From the NCBI RefSeq assembly GCF_018687355.1, contig NZ_CP061288.1, forward strand, positions 503,939 through 567,938: DNA of 64,000 bases. The letters are read 5' to 3'. Shown here piece after piece: positions 48,079 to 55,868 of this stretch. Every line of letters begins with the position of its first letter. The first letter of the stretch is position 1. A model generated the notes under the pieces. That model did not search any database. It saw only the letters and a program-made list of their open reading frames with translations, and was not told the DNA's origin. This DNA comes from Polynucleobacter sp. VK25. Its GTDB lineage: Bacteria; Pseudomonadota; Gammaproteobacteria; Burkholderiales; Burkholderiaceae. Both the position numbers and the translations under genes were made by a program.

Positions 48079-49037
48079 TATTTCGAATCCTGATTAATTT
48101 GTAACTTACTCAGAATGGTTCCCCAGATTCCCTTAGGGAAGAACAGCACAAAGAACATAAAGACTAAGCCAACGACCGCCATCCAGTGTTTGGTAAAGGT
48201 GGTAACAACATCCTCTAGATAGAGCATGACGGCAGCACCAATGAACGGACCAAAGAATGTCCCCATGCCACCCAAGATGCTCATCATCACTGCTTGGCCA
48301 GACTGTAAATAGTGCAGTGAATCAATTGGCACAATAGAGAGGTGCAGGGCGCGCAATGAGCCTGCTAAACCGCAAATGGCAGCTGACAATACGAATACCA
48401 ATAGTTTGGTGCGAGCCACATCAAAGCCGCAAGCTGCTGCACGCTTCTCATTCTCGCGAATCGCTTCCATCACGGCCCCTAAGGGTGAACTCAGAATGCG
48501 AGAGATCAGCCAAATTGCAATCACTACAAAAAAGAGAATGATGTAGTACTTCACCAATGGATTTAAAAAGTCCACTGGAATACCCAAGACGTTAAATTCA
48601 TCAACACGAACGCCGCGCAAACCATTCTCGCCGCCGGTAAGGCTCTCTGCTTTATAAAATATGTAATACACAATTTGACCAAGCGCTAAGGTCACCATGG
48701 AGAAGTAGATGCCCCGAGTGCGAATGGCTAGATAACCCATGATGAGTCCGCCGATAGCGGCGCCAATGATGCCAATCAAAATTGCGGCGCCCCAAGGCAT
48801 TCCATAATGAACAATGCCAATACCGGTGAGGTAGCTACCGATGCCTAAAAATGCTGCATGGCCAAAGGATAGAAGGCCCATATAACCAAACAGTAAGTTA
48901 AAGCCCATGGCGAACAAACCGAAGATCAAAATATTGATCGCCAACGCTTCGTACGGCATGATGAATGGGAAGATTGCCAAGAACAGCGTACTGGCTAGGA
49001 CGCGATGACGTGCAATGAGTTGGAAAAATGAATTCAT
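48078..49037 (-). CDS. livM: HAAT-family ABC transporter permease LivM
   Basis: A 319-residue permease with about nine to ten hydrophobic segments. NLLFGYMGLLSFGHAAFLGIG and GARE/EAA-like ENEKRAAACGFDVARTKL mark the coupling loop (landmarks: Gly-His and Glu-Asn-Glu). It lies 14 bases after livH. Confidence 0.92.
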   Translation of the reverse strand: MNSFFQLIARHRVLASTLFLAIFPFIMPYEALAINILIFGLFAMGFNLLFGYMGLLSFGHAAFLGIGSYLTGIGIVHYGMPWGAAILIGIIGAAIGGLIMGYLAIRTRGIYFSMVTLALGQIVYYIFYKAESLTGGENGLRGVRVDEFNVLGIPVDFLNPLVKYYIILFFVVIAIWLISRILSSPLGAVMEAIRENEKRAAACGFDVARTKLLVFVLSAAICGLAGSLRALHLSIVPIDSLHYLQSGQAVMMSILGGMGTFFGPFIGAAVMLYLEDVVTTFTKHWMAVVGLVFMFFVLFFPKGIWGTILSKLQINQDSK

Positions 49038-49051
49038 AAATATACGGAGCC

Positions 49052-49936
49052 TTAGCCCATCGCTCCTGCTTTACCAAATAAACCTTGTGGGCGAATTAAC
49101 AGTACTACTGCCATCAAAACAAAAATGGAGAGCTCTGCTAAGTCAGGGAAGAAGAGGGAAGTCATGCTGTAGACAATGCCTACTAATAAGCCAGCAACGA
49201 CAGCGCCTACTGGTGAGCCCATACCACCAACTACGGTCACGACAAAAGACTCCGCCAAAATGGGGATACCCATTTCTGGGTTTACTGAGCGTGTTGGGGA
49301 GGCCAGAATTCCAGACAGACCAGCAATTGCACAGCCCAGTCCAAAAACTAATAGCCAAACCTTGGCAATATCAACACCAAGCACTTTCACGATCTCTTGA
49401 TCGGCGGCACCAGCTTTAATGATCAGGCCATAGCGCGTCTTTTGAATAAAGAACCAGACGCCCAAAATAATGACAGCGGTAGCAGCAATTAAGAAGAGGC
49501 GATATTTAGGGAAATAACCAATGCCTACGTTCATTGTTCCGCCAAGACCCTCGGGGGTAACTGAAGGTAGGCCTTCAATGCCAAAGGTAACGCGCATCAC
49601 TTCAATCAAAACATAAGAGAGGCCAAAGGTCAGTAGCAGGGGGTAATCTAGGCCGCGCCCATAAAGAGGTCTTACCAAGAATCGTTCAGTAACAAGACCT
49701 ATGCCGCCAGTAAGCAATGGAGTTAGCACTAAGCTAAACCAAAAGCTTCCGGTAACGCCCAAAAAGTACACCCCTAAAAATGCGCCCACCATAAAGAAGG
49801 CGCCATGAGCGAAGTTCACCACGTTGAGCATGCCAAAAATGAGACATAAGCCCAGGGCTAAAAGTGCATAAATACTGCCCAAGGCGATGCCTGTAAGCAA
49901 CTGCATGCAAAGAAGTTCAAATGAAAGACCGGTCAT
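49052..49936 (-). CDS. livH: HAAT-family ABC transporter permease LivH
   Basis: A 294-residue permease with about eight hydrophobic segments. GSIYALLALGLCLIFG and NFAHGAFFMVGA are the characteristic LivH N-terminal blocks, and GADQEIVKVLGVDIA-like AADQEIVKVLGVD is the coupling loop. It is separated from the binding-protein gene by 87 bases containing two hairpins. Confidence 0.92.
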   Translation of the reverse strand: MTGLSFELLCMQLLTGIALGSIYALLALGLCLIFGMLNVVNFAHGAFFMVGAFLGVYFLGVTGSFWFSLVLTPLLTGGIGLVTERFLVRPLYGRGLDYPLLLTFGLSYVLIEVMRVTFGIEGLPSVTPEGLGGTMNVGIGYFPKYRLFLIAATAVIILGVWFFIQKTRYGLIIKAGAADQEIVKVLGVDIAKVWLLVFGLGCAIAGLSGILASPTRSVNPEMGIPILAESFVVTVVGGMGSPVGAVVAGLLVGIVYSMTSLFFPDLAELSIFVLMAVVLLIRPQGLFGKAGAMG

Positions 49937-49948
49937 AAATGTACTCAG

Positions 49949-50013
49949 AAAAAACTCCCCGCTACCAATTGGTGTTGGGGAGTGGATCAGGGTGAATTAG
50001 TAATCCACCCTGA
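49949..50013 (-). terminator. Two hairpins after the binding-protein gene, second with a T-run
   Basis: Read on the minus strand, a TCAGGGTG/CACCCTGA stem (50013-49987) is followed by ACTCCCC/GGGGAGT (49983-49954) ending in a T-run at 49954-49949. The second loop contains the palindrome ACCAATTGGT, so the hairpin can extend. It is a credible attenuating terminator between the binding protein and livH. Confidence 0.75.
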
Positions 50014-50023
50014 AATTTTTGGA

Positions 50024-51259
50024 TTAGGCTTTGTGGCCTAGCTCTGCGCAAGAGCGCATATTTTTCTCAGTAGTAGGTTCAATCGTCAAAATATTGAAGA
50101 CGTCATACTTGTCTTTCATATTCTTAGATTTAGACTCTACGATGATGACGGTTTGTACGGCTTGATGATCGCACTTACGGTAGTACTCAGGTCCTTTGTA
50201 CCAGTCGTACTTCATATTCTCCATTGCTGCGACTACTTTTAGGGTATCGGTAGATTTTGCAATCTTTACCCCAGCCAAGACGCTCTTCACACCAGCGTAG
50301 CCAAGTGCGCCGTAATCGGAAGGCACGGAGCCGTTATACATTTTTCGGAAAGCATCATTAAATGTTTTTGCAGTTGGGATGCGATCTTCTAGACCCCAGT
50401 AATAAGATGTACCGCCAATGATGCCTTCAAAGGCCTCTGGCCCACCTGCAAGGCGTGAAGTATAGAGAAGTACTGGCGTAACAATCTTCATGCTGGATTT
50501 GAGGCCAAAGTCGGTACATTGTTTTGCCGCATTAACTAAGTCGCGACCAAAGTTACAGAGAACCAAAATATCTGGATTCAAAGCTTTGATACGTGGCAAG
50601 AAAGCGGAGTAATCAGATGCGCCCAATGGGTGACGAATGTCAGCCAAGGTGGTGGCGCCCATTTCTTTGCCGGCACGCTCAAATGCACGAACCATTTCAT
50701 GGCCGTAAGCATAGTCGGCTGTTAAGAACACAATCTTTTTACCAAAACGAGGAATAGAGTAGCGCGCTACAGCACCAGCTGTCATTGTTGGGTTTAATGC
50801 TTCGTGGAATGTGTAAACGCTCCAGTCTTTTGCTTCGTTAATTGCATCAGATTGGCTGATGGAGTTAAACAAAACTTTACGCTCTTTACATACGGCATTA
50901 ATTGAGAGTTGAGTTGCTGCGGAAAGTGAGCCAACTACAAAATTGACTTTATCTTTTTCAATTAACTCTAAAGTACGGGTTGCTGCTTCGCCTGGGTTTA
51001 GTTTGTCGTCACGCACCAAGAGTTCCGCTTTGCGACCATTAAATCCGCCGGCATCGTTAAATTCCTTGATGGCTAATTCAGCGGCCTTTACTTGATCCTG
51101 TGCCTCAGCAGAAAAAGGACCTGTCAAAGGAGTTGGGAAACCGATCTTAATAGTGTCAGCTTGAGCGTTTGCAACATTTAGCCAAAGTGGGGTGCTTGCA
51201 GCTGCAGCTCCACCAATCAACATCTGTCGTCTTGTTTGATTCGTTACTTTTTGTTTCAT
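50024..51259 (-). CDS. HAAT-family ABC transporter substrate-binding protein
   Basis: A periplasmic binding protein of 411 residues with a leucine-binding-protein-like fold (IKIGFPTPLTGPFSA; GGRVxxVSIS-like NFVVGSLSAATQLSINAV). The N-terminus carries a twin-arginine-like signal (TRRQMLIGGAAAAS, cleavage near NAQA). The start ATG 51259 is chosen because GGAGGAG lies six bases upstream; 51274 would be inside this site. It is unusual in not resembling amino-acid-specific LivJ closely, so the ligand may be an aromatic or another acid. Confidence 0.92.
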   Translation of the reverse strand: MKQKVTNQTRRQMLIGGAAAASTPLWLNVANAQADTIKIGFPTPLTGPFSAEAQDQVKAAELAIKEFNDAGGFNGRKAELLVRDDKLNPGEAATRTLELIEKDKVNFVVGSLSAATQLSINAVCKERKVLFNSISQSDAINEAKDWSVYTFHEALNPTMTAGAVARYSIPRFGKKIVFLTADYAYGHEMVRAFERAGKEMGATTLADIRHPLGASDYSAFLPRIKALNPDILVLCNFGRDLVNAAKQCTDFGLKSSMKIVTPVLLYTSRLAGGPEAFEGIIGGTSYYWGLEDRIPTAKTFNDAFRKMYNGSVPSDYGALGYAGVKSVLAGVKIAKSTDTLKVVAAMENMKYDWYKGPEYYRKCDHQAVQTVIIVESKSKNMKDKYDVFNILTIEPTTEKNMRSCAELGHKA

Positions 51260-51334
51260 GGTTGTCTCCTCCATATAAAACTTTGTTAAATAAGAATACT
51301 TTTTGTTTTTTTAAATCTTAACTGAATGCGCCTT

Positions 51335-52576
51335 TTAATGGGCGGATTCAGGCACTGCTTTCCCTTTAGCCAATAGATCGCTGATATCAATCGCGGTCTC
51401 TGCCATGACAGTATCGGCATTTCTTTTGAGCTTCTCGTTATCCCTATTGCCTTTACTACCCTGAGCTTGCATATAGCGCCCTAAATATTGAGCTCTGGCC
51501 ACTACCTGCTGACCCATTTGGAGTCGCTCCTCCCCATATGCGCTGAGTGCTGCAGGGGAGGCGCCAAGTGCAGCAATATGCTTTGCAATCACTATTGCTT
51601 CGTCAGCCGCCTTTGTAACTCCCATTCCGACATGTGGTCTGCCAACAAAAGCTGCGTCACCCATCAATGCGATTCTGCCAAAGACAATTTGCTCGGAGCG
51701 AACGTCATAGATTGCTTGTAAGAATGGGGCCGCTGTTTTTTCAAGAATCTCAGCGTATTGAGGGGCCAGAATTTCTCTAGCTACTTTGCGCATATGAGCA
51801 ATATGCTTCCAAGAGACTTTTAGTGGAGGAATGCCAGTAGGGTAGTAATGCCCATTGTCATCAGTTAAGAGGCTAACTAGCTCTTCATGCTCTGATGCTG
51901 GGCGATACCAAACAAAGTTATAGCGACGCTTGCCTGGGCGGGTATCGTTGCCAGAACCAGCAACTGGATACCCTAGCATTTGCTCGCCATTAGGTAAGCA
52001 AAAGCCAAAGCGATTAAATAGGGTCTCGAGTGTGTAATTAGATAGGCAGGCTTCATCACATACGCCGCGCCAGGCTATATAGCCAGCATATTCAGGCTGA
52101 ATCTGCGGCGCAACTTGAGCTCTTACGGCAGAACGAATGCCATCAGATGCAATCAGTAGCTCAGCATCATATTGACTGCCATCCTCACACATTACCCGTA
52201 CAGCGTTCGCATCTTGTGTAACTGACTTCACTGTCTTGCCTTGAAGATAGCGTTCAATTGGAAAGCTTTCCTTTAGCATCTGATACAAACGACTCCAGGA
52301 GGTAAGTACTTGAGGTAACTCGATCTCACCAAGACTTTGGCCGTCGGCACCTAAAGTAATGCGTTTAGTTACGGGTACACCCAGAGTTTCATCAACGGTA
52401 ACCCCAGCAGCTCTCAGTGCTTGGGCCAGAGCGTCATGAGTCACAATTCCGGCACCGCGACCGTCCATGGATCCAACGGTTTTTTCTAGCAAGGTAACGT
52501 CATGACCTTGGCGCAGCAAAATATTTGCTGCGAACAAGCCACCAAGAGAGCCGCCAATGACTAGAATTTTTGCCAT
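51335..52576 (-). CDS. FAD-dependent monooxygenase (UbiH / DHPH-like)
   Basis: A flavoprotein hydroxylase of 413 residues. GGSLGGLFAANILLRQGH is the FAD-binding fold near residue 8, GRGAGIVTH matches the loop of 2,6-dihydroxypyridine hydroxylase-type enzymes, and LMGDAAFVGRPHVGMG is the second FAD motif (GD). IASDGIRSAVR is the third, near residue 150. The start at ATG 52576 has AGGAG upstream; TTG 52579 is an alternative. It is cotranscribed with a VOC protein and the ABC importer. The substrate is presumably a hydroxylated aromatic or N-heteroaromatic. Confidence 0.85.
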   Translation of the reverse strand: MAKILVIGGSLGGLFAANILLRQGHDVTLLEKTVGSMDGRGAGIVTHDALAQALRAAGVTVDETLGVPVTKRITLGADGQSLGEIELPQVLTSWSRLYQMLKESFPIERYLQGKTVKSVTQDANAVRVMCEDGSQYDAELLIASDGIRSAVRAQVAPQIQPEYAGYIAWRGVCDEACLSNYTLETLFNRFGFCLPNGEQMLGYPVAGSGNDTRPGKRRYNFVWYRPASEHEELVSLLTDDNGHYYPTGIPPLKVSWKHIAHMRKVAREILAPQYAEILEKTAAPFLQAIYDVRSEQIVFGRIALMGDAAFVGRPHVGMGVTKAADEAIVIAKHIAALGASPAALSAYGEERLQMGQQVVARAQYLGRYMQAQGSKGNRDNEKLKRNADTVMAETAIDISDLLAKGKAVPESAH

Positions 52577-52585
52577 CAATGACTC

Positions 52586-53044
52586 CTATGTTGCTTTCGC
52601 ATCAAGAGCAGTTTTTTCTGAGGCTGGATAGTTCAATTCAATAACAATGCCATTAGGATCATCCAAAAATATTTGATGGAGTCCTATTACTGGTACGGTG
52701 CGCTCGCGATAGGAAATCTTTAATTCTTTTAACAGGTTAATTTTCTCTTCTAAGCCATTTGCAAAAAAAGCAATGTGATCAACGGCGCCAGATCCATGAA
52801 GCGAACTAGGGTCGCGCTCACCTAAATATTTTTTTAGTCCGTTTGGATCATTCTTATCGATAGCAATGAGGTGTAAGACTGCATTTGCCCAACTGCTCTC
52901 ATCACCGTTGTAAAGCCATACTCCTGGAAACGGAAACTCTGGCCTTGGGCCGACTGTTAGGCCAAGCAACTTGCTGTAGAACTCAGTAGTTTTTTCGATC
53001 TCGAGACTGCGAATAGAGAAGTGATTCAGGCTTAAGTTAGACAT
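52586..53044 (-). CDS. VOC-family protein (glyoxalase/dioxygenase fold)
   Basis: A 152-residue vicinal-oxygen-chelate protein with metal-ligand candidates His8, His90 and Glu136, plus a His at 58. Two beta-alpha-beta-beta-beta modules are visible. VOC members include glyoxalases, extradiol dioxygenases and lyases, so the reaction cannot be named. The location between TetR and the FAD monooxygenase suggests it acts on an oxidised intermediate. Nine bases separate it from the monooxygenase gene. Confidence 0.82.
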   Translation of the reverse strand: MSNLSLNHFSIRSLEIEKTTEFYSKLLGLTVGPRPEFPFPGVWLYNGDESSWANAVLHLIAIDKNDPNGLKKYLGERDPSSLHGSGAVDHIAFFANGLEEKINLLKELKISYRERTVPVIGLHQIFLDDPNGIVIELNYPASEKTALDAKAT

Positions 53045-53058
53045 GGTGACCTTTTGAT

Positions 53059-53751
53059 TTAAGCAAATAGTGATTTGGCGGAATGAAGGTAGGACTGCAC
53101 CCGATCGCGAATGATTTCTTGTTCTGTATCGGGGCTCTCAGCGGCATAGATGGCTTGCCCGTAGATCCAGCGTCTCATGCCAATGTAAAAGACGCCGCCA
53201 TGCAGTCCCATGAGAAATTCAAGTTCACGCTGCGTGGGTTTTGATGTATCTACTCTACCGCAATACTTGCGAGTTTCACGAATGAGTCTGGGTAATAAGC
53301 GGGTGCGCAAGAGTTCAAAGAAGCGATCGCTGATGGAGTGGTCACTTAGGCCAGAGAAAATCAAGATGCGCACAAAGTCATAAGTTAAGACTGTGTTGGA
53401 ATAGTCCAAATAGAAAGCATTCAATTTTTCTTCTGGAGTGAGCGAGTCATCATCTAACAACTCTTCCCATTCTGGCTTCCATCTAGATTCAAATACCTCT
53501 TTGTAAACCTCTTGAATCAGAGCATCTTTGGTTGGGAAGTAGTGGTAGAGCAGGGTGTGGGTAATGCCTAATTCTTTGGACAAATTTCTCAATTGACCAT
53601 CGATGCCATTTCTGGCAAAGAACTGAATTGCGCTATCCAATATTTGACGTTTTCTCTCAACCGTTCCCATTCTTTTTCGGATGGGCGCCATCGAGCCTTC
53701 TGAAATTTCAGCAGTATTTGGGCTGGTAACGCTATCTTCAGTAAAACGCAT
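53059..53751 (-). CDS. TetR-family transcriptional regulator
   Basis: A 230-residue regulator with an N-terminal helix-turn-helix (RQILDSAIQFFARNG ... GITHTLLYHYFPTKDALI) and a helical ligand-binding part. The first 25 residues are polar and the true start may be the internal Met21. It is divergent from the coxG-like gene across a 112-base region with a palindrome over a promoter, so it likely controls both directions. Confidence 0.9.
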   Translation of the reverse strand: MRFTEDSVTSPNTAEISEGSMAPIRKRMGTVERKRQILDSAIQFFARNGIDGQLRNLSKELGITHTLLYHYFPTKDALIQEVYKEVFESRWKPEWEELLDDDSLTPEEKLNAFYLDYSNTVLTYDFVRILIFSGLSDHSISDRFFELLRTRLLPRLIRETRKYCGRVDTSKPTQRELEFLMGLHGGVFYIGMRRWIYGQAIYAAESPDTEQEIIRDRVQSYLHSAKSLFA

Positions 53752-53783
53752 GGATTCTCAGGGTTTATCCGAATTTGGACTTA

Positions 53784-53821
53784 TTGACCACAAGTTAAAT
53801 AATGGTACATTGTTGAACAAT
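53784..53821 (+). promoter_or_regulatory. Promoter and TetR operator before the hydroxylase operon
   Basis: TTGACC (53784-53789) and TACATT (53806-53811, 16-base spacer) make a plausible promoter. The perfect palindrome ATTGTT-G-AACAAT (53809-53821) overlaps the -10 region, where a TetR repressor would block transcription. The tetR start codon is 33 bases upstream on the other strand. Confidence 0.55.
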
Positions 53822-53863
53822 TGGTAGATAAGACTCTATTCGTACAAACCCCAAGGAGATCAA

Positions 53864-54340
53864 ATGGAACTAAATGGCGAGCAACTCATATCGGCTCCAA
53901 TCCCTGATGTATGGAAGGGTTTGAACGATATCGACGTGCTGGCCAAGTCCATTCCGGGTTGCGAGGAGATCAGTCGCATCTCTCCTGAAGAGATTCATGC
54001 CAAGGTAATGTTCAAGATAGGGCCTGTTAGAGCGCGTTTTGCGGGGAAATTGCTCCTTAGCGACATCATTCCAGACCAGTCTTGTTCTATGGCCTTTGAG
54101 GGGTCTGGTGGGGCAGCAGGTTTTGCCAAGGGTAAGTCGCGGGTTGAGCTGAAGCAGGCTGAAGGAGGCACTTTGGTTACATACACGACCGAAGCCTCTA
54201 TTGGTGGCAAATTAGGTCAAATTGGCGGTCGCTTGATTAGCGCATCGGCAAAAAAGATTGCAGACGACTTTTTTCAGAAGTTTGCAAAAGAATTAGGCGG
54301 GGAGACAGTGGCGTTGGAGTCAGACGCTGGCAGCAAATAA
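53864..54340 (+). CDS. CoxG-like SRPBCC protein of the molybdenum hydroxylase set
   Basis: A 158-residue SRPBCC/START-domain protein. The opening LNGEQLISAPIPDVWKGLND and the IPGCEEI motif match CoxG, which recruits CO dehydrogenase-type enzymes to the membrane. Here the C-terminus ends shortly after the domain, without the hydrophobic tail seen on some CoxG proteins. A consensus AAGGAG precedes the start. It is the first gene of the hydroxylase operon. Confidence 0.85.
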   Translation: MELNGEQLISAPIPDVWKGLNDIDVLAKSIPGCEEISRISPEEIHAKVMFKIGPVRARFAGKLLLSDIIPDQSCSMAFEGSGGAAGFAKGKSRVELKQAEGGTLVTYTTEASIGGKLGQIGGRLISASAKKIADDFFQKFAKELGGETVALESDAGSK

Positions 54341-54452
54341 AGGAGCAGCAAAAAAGCTCTAAAACTATAAAAAGTAGTTGCAGTAAACAACTAAAGCAGT
54401 ACAAAAAATATAAAGCTAAAAAGCGAATTACATTCGTGGTGGAGGAGACGCA

Positions 54453-55307
54453 ATGAAGTCTGCAGCATTTGATTATGTAAAGCCTAAGGCATTACAAGAG
54501 GCTTTGTCTTTGCTTGAGCAGGGTGGCGACGATGCTCGCTTAATTGCAGGCGGACAAACTCTATTAGCCACATTGAACATGCGCTTGTCTGAACCTAGCG
54601 TATTAATTGATATCACTGACATTGCCGAGCTAAAAGGTATTTCCATTGTTGGGAATAGTCTGCGCATTGGTGCGTTAGTGACGCATACCGAAATTGAAGA
54701 TTCAGAGTTGGTGGCAAAGCATGCGCCGCTTTTAAAAGCTGCAGCCCCGCATATTGCGCATCGCGCTATTCGTAATCTAGGGACCTGGGGCGGCTCCTTG
54801 GCCTACGGGGATCCAGCGGCTGAATGGCCCGCCTGCAGCTTGACCTTGCGGGCGACGATGATTATTCATGGACCAGCTGGTGAGCGTCGAATTTCAGCAA
54901 ATGATTTTTTCATCGATCTCTATACAACTTCCTTAGAGCCTGATGAAATCTTGGTAGCTACTGAGATTCCACTTGCTAATCAGCAAGAGGTCTTCTATTT
55001 CCATGAGCTTGCTAGACGTCATGGAGATTATGCGGTTGCTGGATTAGCGGCAGTTGCACAAAAGCAGGGCGATATTTTGACTGGCTGCGCTTTCACTTTC
55101 TTTTCGGTTGGTGCAACACCAGTGATGGCAACAAAAGCTCAAGACTTGGTGAATGGTCAAAAGCTAACCGATGAAGTGATCGCTAAAGCAGTGACTGAAG
55201 CGCGCAATGAAATCGAAGCCATTGCAGACATCACCAATAGCGCAGAAGCGAAACAACATTTAATTGGTGTGCTTCTTGAGCGCGGACTCAAGCAGATGAT
55301 TGCTTAA
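54453..55307 (+). CDS. Molybdenum hydroxylase FAD subunit (CoxM-like)
   Basis: The medium, FAD-binding subunit of a xanthine dehydrogenase-family enzyme, 284 residues. IAGGQTLLATLNMRL near residue 30 and TWGGSLAYGDPAAE near residue 112 are the FAD-contact motifs; ATEIPL and GDYAVAG are typical too. A strong GGAGGAG site precedes the ATG. It follows the CoxG-like gene after a 112-base, very A-rich gap with no obvious ORF. Confidence 0.92.
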   Translation: MKSAAFDYVKPKALQEALSLLEQGGDDARLIAGGQTLLATLNMRLSEPSVLIDITDIAELKGISIVGNSLRIGALVTHTEIEDSELVAKHAPLLKAAAPHIAHRAIRNLGTWGGSLAYGDPAAEWPACSLTLRATMIIHGPAGERRISANDFFIDLYTTSLEPDEILVATEIPLANQQEVFYFHELARRHGDYAVAGLAAVAQKQGDILTGCAFTFFSVGATPVMATKAQDLVNGQKLTDEVIAKAVTEARNEIEAIADITNSAEAKQHLIGVLLERGLKQMIA

Positions 55308-55338
55308 GCTCAATCAATAAAAGAATTCGGAGATCAGA

Positions 55339-55848
55339 ATGAGTTTGAAGAAAAAAATTTCAATGACGGTAAATGGTCAACTGGTAAATGCAGAGATTGA
55401 GCCACGTAGACATCTGGTAGATTTTTTGCGTGAAGACTTGTATCTCAAAGGCCCGCATTTAGGTTGTGAGCAGGGTGCATGCGGGGCTTGCACCGTTAGG
55501 GTAAATGGGCAAATTATTCGTGGATGCCTCTTTCTGGCAGTTCAGGCCGATGGTGCCGTGGTTGAAACGGTCGAAGGTCTCACTAAAAATGGCGTTTTAA
55601 CCGATCTACAAGAATCATTCATGCGTCACAACGCAATGCAGTGTGGCTTCTGTTCTTCGGGCATGTTATTGGCAGCAGCAGAGTTAATTGAGAAGCAACC
55701 CAAAGCAACACGCGAAGAAGTGCGCGAATGGATTTCTGGCAATTACTGTCGTTGCACTGGCTATCACTCGATTGTGGATGCCATTGTCGATGTATTGGAT
55801 GCTCGCGCTAAGGGCCAAAAAATTAAACCTGTCCTTGCTAACGCTTAA
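55339..55848 (+). CDS. Molybdenum hydroxylase [2Fe-2S] subunit (CoxS-like)
   Basis: The small subunit, 169 residues, with two 2Fe-2S clusters. Cys43/48/51/63 (GCEQGACGACT) form the plant-ferredoxin cluster, and Cys102/105/137/139 (QCGFC and CRC) the helical one. Both are complete. It lies 31 bases after the FAD subunit and 20 bases before the Mo subunit. Confidence 0.94.
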   Translation: MSLKKKISMTVNGQLVNAEIEPRRHLVDFLREDLYLKGPHLGCEQGACGACTVRVNGQIIRGCLFLAVQADGAVVETVEGLTKNGVLTDLQESFMRHNAMQCGFCSSGMLLAAAELIEKQPKATREEVREWISGNYCRCTGYHSIVDAIVDVLDARAKGQKIKPVLANA

Positions 55849-55868
55849 GGTATTGAGGAAAACGCATT

